Positions 1-7,338 are shown, counted from the stretch's first letter. The stretch: DNA of 16,459 nucleotides from Oxalobacteraceae bacterium (GCA_003537575.1 DPRS01000042.1:5418-21876); one strand, 5' to 3'. Numbers and translations are program-made. Notes: a model not told the origin generated them from the letters alone.

Positions 1-35
1 CTGGATGGATTATCTCGATACGTTTACATGGCATT

Positions 36-56
36 GACCGGCGCGGATTACCGGTC
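36..56 (-). other. small hairpin at the regulator stop codon
   Basis: Perfect 6-bp inverted repeat, GACCGG at 36-41 and CCGGTC at 51-56, with a 9-base loop that contains the TAA stop of the regulator gene. No T-tract follows on the minus strand, so it is not a classical intrinsic terminator. It may only shape the 3' end of the message. Confidence 0.3.
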
Positions 57-2069
57 TGCGCGATCGCCGCGCATGCCGCACTTTCGATAGATCGTGTTGC
101 GCGACACGCCAAGCGCCCTGGCAGCCGCCGATACGTTGCCGCCATGCGCGGCGAGTGTCTTCTCTATCAGGGACATTTCTGCGTCTTCCAGCCTGATCCC
201 GCCGGCAGCGACATCCGCTGCCGACTCTGCGGTGGCATTGTTCAGCTTTAACGGCTGGGCCGCTTCAGCATCTTGCAGAAAATCATCAGGTAAATGCTCA
301 TAGCGAATTTCGTGGTCCTCGTCAGTCATCAGCATTGCCGTACGCAATAGATTGGTCAATTGGCGGAAATTGCCAGGCCAATTATGTTGCTTGAAAAGCT
401 GCATGATTTCTGGCGAAACGGTGTAGCTCATGTCGTCCGCTTCACCCTTCAGCAGTCTGTCAATGACGATTTCAAGGTCAGTGCGTTCGCGCAGCGGCGG
501 CAATTTCACCACGAGGCCGTTAAGGCGGTAATACAGGTCTTCACGGAATTCGTTTTTTGCAATCAGTTCGCGCAGGTTCCGGTGGGTCGCGCAAATCAGC
601 GCTACATTGACTGAGATTGATTTGTTGCTGCCCAAGGGCGTCACCATGCGTTCCTGCAGCACGCGCAGGAGGCGCGCTTGCAGGCTTAACGGCATGTCGC
701 CAATTTCGTCCAGAAACAAAGTTCCACCGTTGGCCTGGAGGATTTTTCCCATGCAGCCTTTTTTGCGTGCGCCGGTAAAGGCCCCTTCTTCATATCCGAA
801 TAATTCCGATTCGATCAGGGATTCCGGGATAGAGGCGCAATTGACAGCGACAAAAGGGCCGCCAGTGCGTGGCGAATCGTTATGAATGGCCTGGGCCAGC
901 AATTCCTTGCCGGTGCCGGTTTCGCCATTGATCAGAATTGGAATATCACGGCCGATCACTTTCCTGACCTTGGCGATCAATGCAGCGACTTGCAGATCTC
1001 CCGTATCCAGGCAGCGCAGGCTGGATAAATGCTGCGCATTCCGCGATGCCGGCTGTGCCGCAGGGGTTGACTGCGCAACCTGGCCAGCATTGGCGACGTG
1101 CTGAAAAACCTGGTTCGATAAACGGAATTCCGCCTTGGCATACACGCGTACACCGTTATGCAGGCACAGATTGAGTACGCCGGGCACTGCCGTTCGATAA
1201 TGATCGAACAGGGCAGATACCGGCAAGCCAAATAGCGAACTGAAAGTATGCGTCTTCAAGGCATTGAGTGTCAGGCCAAGCTGGAACAGGCCGCTGCGGT
1301 TGGCCGATAAAAAACGTCCTCCGGGCGAAAACGATGCAATGCCCTCCATGAGCGTCCCGATAAATTCGGGCCGGCTGTGGAAATGCAGCGTGATGGCATC
1401 CTGGTAGGCAGCGGAAAATACCTGGTTTTCGATCATCTGCGCCGACATGCGGACCAGCGCCATCGTGTGCTTGTGGTAATTATGCTTTTCGCCGGACACA
1501 TCAAGTATGCCGATGATATTGCCGTCCGGATTAAAAATTGGCGCCGCAGAACACGTCAGGAAATTGTTCGCCGATAAGTAATGCTGGCTTGCATGGACGA
1601 GTACCGCTGTCTGTTCGGTGATAGCGGTGCCGATAGCGTTGGTCCCCTTGCTTTCCTCCGACCACGCTACGCCCGGTTGCAGCGCTACTTTATTCGCCTT
1701 TTCCAGGAAATCGGAATCGCCCAGCGTGTGCATGATGACGCCGTGGGCATCGGTCAGGATGACCATGTTGTGGGTATTGATGATTTGCTCATACAGCGTT
1801 TCCATCACTGGTAACGCATGCGAGCACAAGACCCGGTTTTGCTCAGTAATGAGCGACAGGTCCGCGTGATTCAACGGACTGAAATCGGGTTGAGTGCCTT
1901 CAGCCAGGCCGAACGTAGCCGACCGCTGGTGCGAACTCTCAATGATGCTGTCATACCCATCTGGCGGAAACAGAAGTGAGGACGACTGTGTCGTTTGGCC
2001 GATCAGGGCAGTCGTTTCCTTCGGTGCTTCACCATATTGCTTCAAATCATCTTTGGCGGCCTGTCTCAT
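48..2069 (-). CDS. sigma-54-dependent Fis-family activator, AcoR type
   Basis: Enhancer-binding transcription activator of 673 residues that would remodel sigma-54 RNA polymerase by ATP hydrolysis. Order of parts: a GAF-like sensor region at about residues 70-215, a linker, then an AAA+ domain with Walker A GETGTGKE (382-389), the sigma-54 contact motif GAFTGA (429-434), Walker B LFLDEIGD (451-458) and the FREDLYYRLN segment. A Fis-type helix-turn-helix closes the protein (about 634-663, GNVSAAARALGVSRNTIYRK). This layout and length are those of AcoR, the acetoin/alcohol-catabolism regulators. The ATG at 2069 has an AAGG stretch a few bases upstream. The WPGNFRQL segment has F where I is usual. 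The effector and targets are not visible; the genes it is encoded next to on the left lie outside the window. Base composition is nearer 50% GC than the right half of the window. Family call is firm; the metabolic role is inferred. Confidence 0.93.
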   Translation of the reverse strand: MRQAAKDDLKQYGEAPKETTALIGQTTQSSSLLFPPDGYDSIIESSHQRSATFGLAEGTQPDFSPLNHADLSLITEQNRVLCSHALPVMETLYEQIINTHNMVILTDAHGVIMHTLGDSDFLEKANKVALQPGVAWSEESKGTNAIGTAITEQTAVLVHASQHYLSANNFLTCSAAPIFNPDGNIIGILDVSGEKHNYHKHTMALVRMSAQMIENQVFSAAYQDAITLHFHSRPEFIGTLMEGIASFSPGGRFLSANRSGLFQLGLTLNALKTHTFSSLFGLPVSALFDHYRTAVPGVLNLCLHNGVRVYAKAEFRLSNQVFQHVANAGQVAQSTPAAQPASRNAQHLSSLRCLDTGDLQVAALIAKVRKVIGRDIPILINGETGTGKELLAQAIHNDSPRTGGPFVAVNCASIPESLIESELFGYEEGAFTGARKKGCMGKILQANGGTLFLDEIGDMPLSLQARLLRVLQERMVTPLGSNKSISVNVALICATHRNLRELIAKNEFREDLYYRLNGLVVKLPPLRERTDLEIVIDRLLKGEADDMSYTVSPEIMQLFKQHNWPGNFRQLTNLLRTAMLMTDEDHEIRYEHLPDDFLQDAEAAQPLKLNNATAESAADVAAGGIRLEDAEMSLIEKTLAAHGGNVSAAARALGVSRNTIYRKCGMRGDRADR

Positions 2070-2117
2070 TGTCAGCCTTTTTCATTCTCGAGGAATGATG
2101 TCTCCGTTTATGGCCAA

Positions 2118-2132
2118 TGTCATGATGTGACA
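2118..2132. promoter_or_regulatory. inverted repeat, possible operator upstream of the regulator gene
   Basis: TGTCA (2118-2122), five bases TGATG, then TGACA (2128-2132): a perfect 5-bp dyad about 50 bp upstream of the regulator start codon. The position suits autoregulation or control of a divergent gene. Which protein binds is unknown; AcoR-type regulators do bind dyads, but this is only inference. Confidence 0.35.
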
Positions 2133-2198
2133 CTAATTCATGATAACGCATCCGTATGCGATTGAGCGCTATCAAGGGGCTCAAGAGAAAAAATAGTC

Positions 2199-2285
2199 AT
2201 GTCCCGACTGCCGTACTATAAGAACATTGGCCAGGAGCGCTGCCCGATCGTCGACACCTTCCGGCAAAAATTGATCTCGCATTAA
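2199..2285 (+). pseudogene. acs: remnant of an acetyl-CoA synthetase gene (internal fragment)
   Basis: A 28-codon open stretch whose residues 6-21 read YYKNIGQERCPIVDTF, followed by RQ. This matches the conserved Acs segment that normally continues as W-Q-T-E-T-G-G (in E. coli Acs the equivalent is around residue 400 of about 650). Here the Trp is replaced by Arg (TGG to CGG would be one change), and after the Gln codon (2265-2267) the similarity stops and TAA follows at 2283. Upstream of codon 4 similarity also fades, and an in-frame TGA lies at 2163. Neither the N-terminal body nor the C-terminal domain of Acs is present. It is therefore best read as a deletion scar, not a gene. It points away from the AcoR-type regulator, as a divergent target gene would. 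Similarity is judged from memory of the family, not from a search. Confidence 0.65.
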
Positions 2286-2342
2286 CAATGCGCGCAATTG
2301 CCTTTGTATCCCGGGATGCCAGGCGCCTTATTCCTTGGCGCT

Positions 2343-2774
2343 TTAGCCCGCCGCACTGCGCGCCCAGCGCACGATGTCAACGGTGCCCATGGCGCCGGCC
2401 TGGCGGAGAATTTCACGGCCGTGCCGAAAAATCGCCAGTGTCGGGATGCTGCGGATGGCGTAGCGTGCTGCCAGCGTCTGCTCTTCCTCAGTATTGACTT
2501 TGACCAGGCGGAAATGCGGCTCAAGCTGTGCCGCCGCCTGTTCAAAGGCCGGCGCCATCATGCGGCAAGGGCCGCACCACGGCGCCCAAAAATCCACCAG
2601 CAGCGGGATATCGCTCTTTTCCAGTTGGCGTTCGAACTCGGCTGCCGTCAATGACAAAGGATGGCCGGAAAACAGCGGCCGATGGCAACGACCGCAATCG
2701 GGAGCGTCGCGCAGGCGTTCTTCGGGGACGCGGTTGGTCGCCTGGCAGGCGGGACAGACTAGATGCAAAGCCAT
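2343..2774 (-). CDS. trxC: thioredoxin 2 (zinc-binding thioredoxin TrxC)
   Basis: Cytoplasmic protein-disulfide reductase of 143 residues. The N-terminal extension carries two CXXC pairs (Cys7/Cys10 and Cys27/Cys30), the zinc site that separates TrxC from TrxA. The thioredoxin domain follows with the redox motif WCGPC (66-70) and the cis-proline loop SIPT (Pro111). Length agrees with the family (about 140). The ATG at 2774 is preceded by AGGAG at a good distance. It is transcribed away from the HtrA-type protease gene. In other bacteria trxC is often OxyR-controlled and serves in oxidative stress; no OxyR site was verified here. Confidence in identity is high. Confidence 0.95.
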   Translation of the reverse strand: MALHLVCPACQATNRVPEERLRDAPDCGRCHRPLFSGHPLSLTAAEFERQLEKSDIPLLVDFWAPWCGPCRMMAPAFEQAAAQLEPHFRLVKVNTEEEQTLAARYAIRSIPTLAIFRHGREILRQAGAMGTVDIVRWARSAAG

Positions 2775-3020
2775 GGCTTGGAACTCCTGGTGAACATGCT
2801 GGTGCAGCGGATTTGCCCGGCACTATACATGCAGACATGGTGGCAGGACGGGCGAATTCAAGGGAATGGCTTCGTGCTTGATGCAGATAAAGACTGGCCG
2901 TCAGCCTTGGGCGCATCATAGGCCCGCGCATTTCATGCCCCGCATTCCTCCAGTCAGCCGTGCGCATTCCTGCCTGGCCGATATACAAGTATTCCCTCGA
3001 TGCCGAAACAAGGAGCAAGC
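2775..3020. other. divergent intergenic region between trxC and the protease gene
   Basis: 246 bp holding both promoters. A TATAGT-like -10 can be read on the minus strand (complement of ACTATA near 2821-2826), but no convincing -35 sits at the right distance. No gene, repeat or strong hairpin was seen. Confidence 0.4.
3010..3015 (+). promoter_or_regulatory. Shine-Dalgarno that sets the protease start
   Basis: AAGGAG lies 5 bases before the ATG at 3021. The ATG at 3000, in the same frame, has no such site, so the shorter protein is preferred. The shorter start also places a signal peptide at the very N-terminus. Confidence 0.75.
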
Positions 3021-4169
3021 ATGTTCAAACGGCTATGCATTCCAGAAAATTGCATAACGGTAATTGCAATAACGACGCTCGTCGGACTTGCGGCCTGCTC
3101 CAGGTCGCCCCAGGATGCGCAACCGGAAGCGCCAGCCAGCACGGCGCCGGCGGTTGTTTCTCCGGCAGCTCCAGCGCCCGGCATGGTTTTGCCGAATTTC
3201 GTCAGTCTGGTCAAACGCGAAGGCCAGGCGGTGGTCAATATCAGCACCCTGCGTGCGGGCCGCGGCGATGGCGGCTTGCGCGAAGGCGATCCTTTCTACG
3301 AATTCTTCCGGCGCTTCGGCGGCGTGCCGGAATTCGGCGAAGCCCCGCAGATCGGCCTGGGCTCCGGCTTCATCATCAGCCCGGATGGTTATGTACTGAC
3401 GAATTCCCATGTCGTCGCCGATACCGATGAAGTCATGGTCAAGCTGACCGACAAGCGCGAATTCCAGGCCAAGGTGATCGGCTTCGATCGCTACACGGAT
3501 GTGGCCCTGATCAAGATCGATGCCCGCAATCTGCCGGTCGTGACGCTGGGCGACCCCAGCCGACTGGAGCCTGGTGAATGGGTGGCGGCCATCGGCGCCC
3601 CCTTCGGTTTTGAAAACAGCGTGACCGTGGGCGTGGTCAGCGCCAAGGGGCGATTGCTGCCCAACGGCAGTTATGTGCCTTTCATCCAGACCGATGTGGC
3701 GGTCAACCCGGGCAATTCCGGCGGACCCCTGTTCAGCACCCGCGGCGACGTGGTCGGTGTCAATTCGCAGATTTACAGCCAGACCGGCGGCTACATGGGC
3801 ATCTCGTTTGCCATTCCCATCGATATCGCGCTGGATGTGTCGAAACAATTGCGCGAAACCGGCAAGGTCACACGCGGGCGCATCGGCGTCCAGTCGCAGG
3901 AAATGACGCAGGATCTGGCCACGGCGCTGGGCCTGAAGAAGGCCCAGGGCGCGCTCGTGGCGGCGGTGCAGCGCGGTGGTCCGGCCGACCGGGCCGGCAT
4001 CCTCCCGGGCGACGTCATCCTGAATTTCAACGGCAAGGCAGTGGATAATCCGGCGGAACTCGCGCGGCAAGTCAGCGGCACCCGGCCCGGCACCAAAGTT
4101 GACGTCCAAGTGTGGCGCAAAGAAAAATCCATCACGGTCAATCTGCAGGTGGATGAGCTGGTGGGCTGA
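3021..4169 (+). CDS. HtrA/Deg-family serine protease with one PDZ domain, probable lipoprotein
   Basis: Envelope serine protease of 382 residues. Residues 1-26 look like a lipoprotein signal: Lys/Arg near the start, a hydrophobic stretch at about 12-25, and a lipobox LAAC with Cys26 as the predicted lipidated residue. Ser follows the Cys, which in enterobacterial Lol rules favours the outer membrane. A Pro/Ala-rich linker (about 31-58) leads to the trypsin-like domain with the triad His130 (TNSHVV), Asp160 (YTDVALIKI) and Ser233 (PGNSGGPL). One PDZ domain covers about 285-380. Length and single PDZ resemble DegS/MucD-type relatives more than two-PDZ DegP. The n-region has two extra Cys and a Glu, which is somewhat atypical. 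It converges on phaC with an 18-bp gap. Fold and activity are firm; lipid anchoring is inference. Confidence 0.92.
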   Translation: MFKRLCIPENCITVIAITTLVGLAACSRSPQDAQPEAPASTAPAVVSPAAPAPGMVLPNFVSLVKREGQAVVNISTLRAGRGDGGLREGDPFYEFFRRFGGVPEFGEAPQIGLGSGFIISPDGYVLTNSHVVADTDEVMVKLTDKREFQAKVIGFDRYTDVALIKIDARNLPVVTLGDPSRLEPGEWVAAIGAPFGFENSVTVGVVSAKGRLLPNGSYVPFIQTDVAVNPGNSGGPLFSTRGDVVGVNSQIYSQTGGYMGISFAIPIDIALDVSKQLRETGKVTRGRIGVQSQEMTQDLATALGLKKAQGALVAAVQRGGPADRAGILPGDVILNFNGKAVDNPAELARQVSGTRPGTKVDVQVWRKEKSITVNLQVDELVG

Positions 4170-4187
4170 TGCCGGCGGTTTTATCCG

Positions 4188-5993
4188 TTATGGCTGCAGC
4201 ACGTACTTGCCTGGCGCATCGTACAGAATGTTGCCGAATGGTGGAGGGGCGATGTGCTTGCCGGAACGTCTGCGCAGCCAGCGCTCCCATTCCGGCCACC
4301 ATGAGCCTTCATGGCGCGGAGTCCTGGCTTGCCAGATATCCGGATCGACATACGGGTCATGATGCTGGGTGGTGGCGACCTGGTAGCTGCGGCGCGGCTG
4401 GCCCGGCGGTGAAACGACGCCGGCGTTATGACCGCCGGTGGTCAGCAGGTAGGTGACTTCGGTGTCGGCCACCAGGTGAATCTTGAAGGTCGATCGCCAT
4501 GGGGCGACGTGATCGGTTACCGTACCAACTGAAAAAATCGGCACGCGGATATCGGTCAGCGCCACCGGCTGGTCATCGATGCAATAGCTGCCTTCGGCCA
4601 GCTCATTGTCCAGGAACAGCTTGCGCAAGTATTCCGAATGCATGCGGAAGGGCATGCGGGTGGCATCCACATTCCAGGCCATCAGGTCGTTTTGCGGCTC
4701 GGCGCGGCCGAGCAGATACTGGTTCAGGCGGCGCGACCAGATCAGGTCGTTCGAGCGCAGCAGCTGGAAGGCGCCTGCCATCTGCTTGGTGTCGAGATAG
4801 CCCTGGTCCCACATGATGGCTTCGAGCAGGGTGATCTGGCTTTCGTCGATGAACAGCGACAGTTCGCCGGGATCCTTGAAATCGACTTGCGAAGCGAACA
4901 GTGTCATGCTGGACAGGCGCCGGTCATTGTGGCGCGCCATGCAGGCGGCGGCAATCGACAGCAGCGTGCCACCCAGGCAGTAGCCGACCGCGTTGACATG
5001 CGGCGCCCCGGTTTCTTCCAGCGCCACCCGGATCGCATCCATCACGCCCAGCTTGCGGTAATCTTCCAGTGAGAGGTCGCGGTCCGAAGCCAGCGGATTT
5101 TTCCAGGAAATCATGAAGACGGTGTAGCCCTGGTCGAGCAGGTACTTGACCAGGGAATTCTTCGGCGACAAGTCGAGGATGTAATACTTCATGATCCATG
5201 CCGGCACGAACAATACCGGGGTTTCATGAACGGTTTCGGTGGTCGGCGTGTAGCGGATCAGCTCGATGAGGCGATTGCGGAACACGACCTTGCCCGGCGT
5301 GATGGCGAGATTCCTGCCAACCTTGAATTCCGAGCGGTCTTGCGGGTGGGCGTCGTTGAGCGTATGTTCGAAATCCTTGATGGCGTTCTGCAAGCCCGCG
5401 ACCAGATTGCGTCCGCCGCTTTGCAAGGTTTCGTTCAGGACCACCGGATTCGTCAGCAGAAAATTCGATGGCGAGTACATGTCGAGAATCTGCCGTGCCA
5501 TGAAATTGATGATTTCTTCGTGGTGCAGCGTCATACCGGATACGTCGGTGGTGGCGCGGTGCCACCATTGCTGCGACATCAGGAAACCTTGCGAGATGAC
5601 GTTGAAGGGCCAGCGCCGCCATGCCGGATCGGTAAAGCGCTTGTCCTGCGGCAGCGGAGTCACCGAGGTTTTTTCGGCATGCGGGTCATCCTGGGCCACT
5701 TCCAGCTCGTACTCGCCCCAGCGCCACAGCTTGCGTACCGCTTCGGTCAGCAGTTCCTGCTGCTTGGACGGTGAATATTGCACATGCAGCAGCCAGTCGA
5801 CATAGGCCATCCAGATCGACATGGGCGATACATTGGCGGTCAGCTTGCCTATCCAGGATTTCAGGATACGGTCAAGATTGGCCGCAGGGGGCTGATTGTA
5901 CGGCTCGCTGTAAAAAGGAAAATCACGATGCATCGTGCCGAGCCACGGGCTGGCCATGCGCTCGACACCAGCGGGTGCGGCTAGCTTTTCCAT
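4188..5993 (-). CDS. phaC: poly(3-hydroxyalkanoate) synthase, class I-like
   Basis: Polymerises (R)-3-hydroxyacyl-CoA into storage polyester at the granule surface. The protein is 601 residues. An N-terminal PhaC region is followed by an alpha/beta-hydrolase core. The lipase-box-like motif GYCLGG carries the nucleophile Cys339, Asp494 sits in TVTDHVAPW and His522 in GGHNAG: the expected Cys-Asp-His triad, spaced as in Cupriavidus PhaC (319, 480, 508). I chose the ATG at 5993 because AGGAAAG lies about 10 bases upstream. An in-frame GTG at 6020 would add nine residues but has no ribosome site. No phaA, phaB, phaR or phasin gene is adjacent, so this may be a second synthase rather than the one in a pha operon. 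Motifs such as GGHNAGVVSPPG differ somewhat from the Cupriavidus enzyme, so substrate range is unknown. Confidence 0.93.
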   Translation of the reverse strand: MEKLAAPAGVERMASPWLGTMHRDFPFYSEPYNQPPAANLDRILKSWIGKLTANVSPMSIWMAYVDWLLHVQYSPSKQQELLTEAVRKLWRWGEYELEVAQDDPHAEKTSVTPLPQDKRFTDPAWRRWPFNVISQGFLMSQQWWHRATTDVSGMTLHHEEIINFMARQILDMYSPSNFLLTNPVVLNETLQSGGRNLVAGLQNAIKDFEHTLNDAHPQDRSEFKVGRNLAITPGKVVFRNRLIELIRYTPTTETVHETPVLFVPAWIMKYYILDLSPKNSLVKYLLDQGYTVFMISWKNPLASDRDLSLEDYRKLGVMDAIRVALEETGAPHVNAVGYCLGGTLLSIAAACMARHNDRRLSSMTLFASQVDFKDPGELSLFIDESQITLLEAIMWDQGYLDTKQMAGAFQLLRSNDLIWSRRLNQYLLGRAEPQNDLMAWNVDATRMPFRMHSEYLRKLFLDNELAEGSYCIDDQPVALTDIRVPIFSVGTVTDHVAPWRSTFKIHLVADTEVTYLLTTGGHNAGVVSPPGQPRRSYQVATTQHHDPYVDPDIWQARTPRHEGSWWPEWERWLRRRSGKHIAPPPFGNILYDAPGKYVLQP

Positions 5994-6040
5994 GGAGTGT
6001 GTCTTTCCTGTTGTGATCACTGATCTGATCGTTTACACCT

Positions 6041-6064
6041 TAATGAAGACAGTCATTAGACTGT
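6041..6064. promoter_or_regulatory. two overlapping inverted repeats upstream of phaC
   Basis: TAATGA (6041-6046) and TCATTA (6053-6058) form one perfect dyad with a 6-base spacer. ACAGTC (6049-6054) and GACTGT (6059-6064) form a second with a 4-base spacer. They overlap and lie about 48-71 bp upstream of the phaC ATG. They could be operators, or alternative hairpins if transcribed. No known regulator consensus was recognised. Confidence 0.45.
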
Positions 6065-6130
6065 TTGATAAGCATCAGCGTTCAATGCGGAGCTTATGCC
6101 GGGCCTGCAGTTGATGTGACATACGCGGGC

Positions 6131-6163
6131 ATAAAAAAAGCCGCCCTTGGTGCCGGGCGGCTT
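6131..6163 (-). terminator. Rho-independent terminator of the PsiF-repeat gene
   Basis: Perfect 9-bp stem, AAGCCGCCC (6138-6146) and GGGCGGCTT (6155-6163), with an 8-base loop. On the minus strand the stem runs into seven T residues (A-run at 6133-6139 on the plus strand). It lies 28 bp past the stop of the PsiF-repeat gene. A textbook intrinsic terminator. Confidence 0.9.
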
Positions 6164-6190
6164 GTGCAGCTTGTGCAGACGAGAGTAAGG

Positions 6191-6487
6191 CTAATTCTTT
6201 TGCAGGCATTCCTTCATGAAAGCCTTGCGTTCATCGCCCTTCCGGACACCGGCATCTTTGTTGCAGGTCTTCATCTTTTCCTGCTGTGCAACACGGCCAT
6301 CGACTGGCTTGGCGCTCAGGCATGTTTTCATGAAAGCCTTGCGTTCATCACCTTTTTTGCCGCCCGCTTCCTTATTGCAAGTAGTCATTTTGCTTTGCTG
6401 CGCAGTTTGTTTTTGGGCGGTTTGCGCGTGGGTCGCCTGCATGGCGAGCGGAGCTGTCAACGCGATCAATACGAGCAGTTTTTTCAT
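6191..6487 (-). CDS. psiF: PsiF-repeat secreted protein
   Basis: 98-residue exported protein. Residues 1-22 (MKKLLVLIALTAPLAMQATHAQ) are a clear Sec signal peptide. Two PsiF repeats follow, each with the pattern Q-x-K-M-x-T-C-N-K-(E/D)-A-x(3)-K-G-D-E-R-K-A-F-M-K-x-C-L, with two Cys per repeat. Length and two-repeat layout match E. coli PsiF, a phosphate-starvation-inducible protein of unknown biochemical role. The ATG at 6487 has GGAGAGG immediately upstream; an 18-residue in-frame extension upstream lacks a ribosome site and would bury the signal peptide. A strong terminator follows. No Pho box was verified, so phosphate control is not claimed for this copy. Confidence 0.9.
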   Translation of the reverse strand: MKKLLVLIALTAPLAMQATHAQTAQKQTAQQSKMTTCNKEAGGKKGDERKAFMKTCLSAKPVDGRVAQQEKMKTCNKDAGVRKGDERKAFMKECLQKN

Positions 6488-6551
6488 GCACCTCTCCAGG
6501 GAATAATCGGACGGGATCAGGTACGCCAATCCATGGCGCAATCCCGCGCTT

Positions 6552-6581
6552 ATTACAGCACAAAGTTTGGTTTAGTGGAAA
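6552..6581 (-). promoter_or_regulatory. candidate sigma-70 promoter for the PsiF-repeat gene
   Basis: On the minus strand TTTCCA (complement of 6576-6581, 4 of 6 to consensus) and TGTAAT (complement of 6552-6557, 5 of 6) are separated by 18 bases, about 65 bp upstream of the start codon. Plausible but unproven. Confidence 0.35.
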
Positions 6582-6619
6582 CTTTTCAAAGCGGATGCGC
6601 AGGGCATCGCAGGGGATGC

Positions 6620-6853
6620 TTAATCCAGGTCGTTCCAGGATTCGCGCGAGGCTTGGTTGATATAGGCACGGTCCAGGATAAAGACATTGTCAAGATCCTT
6701 GATGGTGACGCCGTCCTCGGAAGTAAACCAGATCAGGCCAATGCTGATCAAGGCAAGTACCAGGATTACTGAAATAGTCAAGATGAAAAGCATCCAACCG
6801 CCACCGTTATTACGATGAACGGATTGTAGATCGAATTTAATTCTTGGTGGCAT
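6620..6853 (-). CDS. small one-helix membrane protein, unknown function
   Basis: 77 residues from the ATG at 6853. A polar N-terminal third (rich in Arg, Asn, Gly) is followed by a strong membrane helix at about residues 20-43 (WMLFILTISVILVLALISIG), then an acidic C-terminal tail. I do not recognise the family. The start is uncertain. A GGAGAGG lies upstream but is 18 bases from this ATG. An in-frame TTG at 6880 would include that purine stretch in the coding region. The gene lies upstream of the PsiF-repeat gene on the same strand, 132 bp apart, and is divergent from the DUF1488-like gene. The reading frame and the membrane helix support a real gene, but only moderately. Confidence 0.55.
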   Translation of the reverse strand: MPPRIKFDLQSVHRNNGGGWMLFILTISVILVLALISIGLIWFTSEDGVTIKDLDNVFILDRAYINQASRESWNDLD

Positions 6854-6891
6854 TTTTTTGAAAAATTGTGTCCTCTCCAAAAGTAGAGGGA

Positions 6892-6943
6892 CTTATTTCC
6901 CGCAGGAAGAATTCGCTTCTATTTTTAAAAACTCGGAAATAAG
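6892..6943. repeat. widely spaced inverted repeat in a divergent spacer
   Basis: CTTATTTCC (6892-6900) and GGAAATAAG (6935-6943) are perfect 9-base complements separated by 34 bases. They lie in the AT-rich spacer between the one-helix membrane protein gene and the DUF1488-like gene. They could be paired regulator half-sites or an RNA stem. Confidence 0.4.
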
Positions 6944-7037
6944 CCTCCAGATGCAATCATTGAGAAGTCACAACGAGCAATCAATCCTGCCACTTATCCT
7001 TGCTTTGGGTACAACTCTGAGATTCGGGAGGATAGCA

Positions 7038-7310
7038 ATGCTAAACGATCTGGCAATCAGCGAAGTCAGCGAAGTCGATCTCGATGGCGTGGCGTTTACC
7101 CTCGCGGAAGGTTTTTCTCGACGTAAATGTATTGTTTTGCGGCAAGCTTTATATCTGTTGTCTGAGGATGCTGACCCGCAAGATCTGCTGGCGATTTATC
7201 GGCGCCATGAATATCGCATTCAGCAGGTGGCACGGCGCATGCTCAACGGCGGTGCGACCGATGTGCCGCTGGTAATCGGACCGTGGGCTTTTCGCGCCCA
7301 GGCAGCATAG
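7038..7310 (+). CDS. small protein resembling DUF1488
   Basis: 90 residues from the ATG at 7038, which has GGGAGGA (7026-7032) five bases upstream. The reading frame stays open for another 60 codons upstream, but that part is AT-rich and has no ribosome site near a start codon, so the short form is chosen. The pattern of an early beta segment (VDLDGVAFTL), then RRKCIVLRQALYLLSED, a helix with DLLAIYRRHEYRIQQVARRMLNGG, and a final strand (VPLVIGPWAF) resembles DUF1488 proteins of Proteobacteria. This is a weak, pattern-level match. Function is unknown. Soluble, probably cytoplasmic. A 9-base tandem duplication (7059-7076) encodes SEVSEV. Confidence 0.65.
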   Translation: MLNDLAISEVSEVDLDGVAFTLAEGFSRRKCIVLRQALYLLSEDADPQDLLAIYRRHEYRIQQVARRMLNGGATDVPLVIGPWAFRAQAA

Positions 7311-7338
7311 GCTTGCGCTTGCAGGTTTGTTGGCAGTT

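Noticed and set aside
2223..2243. GG...GC pattern resembling a sigma-54 promoter in the acs scar
   Set aside because: The spacing between the GG and GC elements is 11 rather than 10 and the stretch is better explained as Acs coding sequence.
3033..4109. 358-codon open frame on the minus strand
   Set aside because: Antisense to the HtrA-type protease, whose triad and ribosome site are clear.
5994..6020. GTG start for phaC nine codons upstream
   Set aside because: No ribosome site before the GTG, and the good AGGAAAG site lies inside this extension, placed for the ATG at 5993.
7059..7076. 9-base tandem duplication AGCGAAGTC
   Set aside because: Only two copies inside a coding region; no sign of an array or phase-variable tract.
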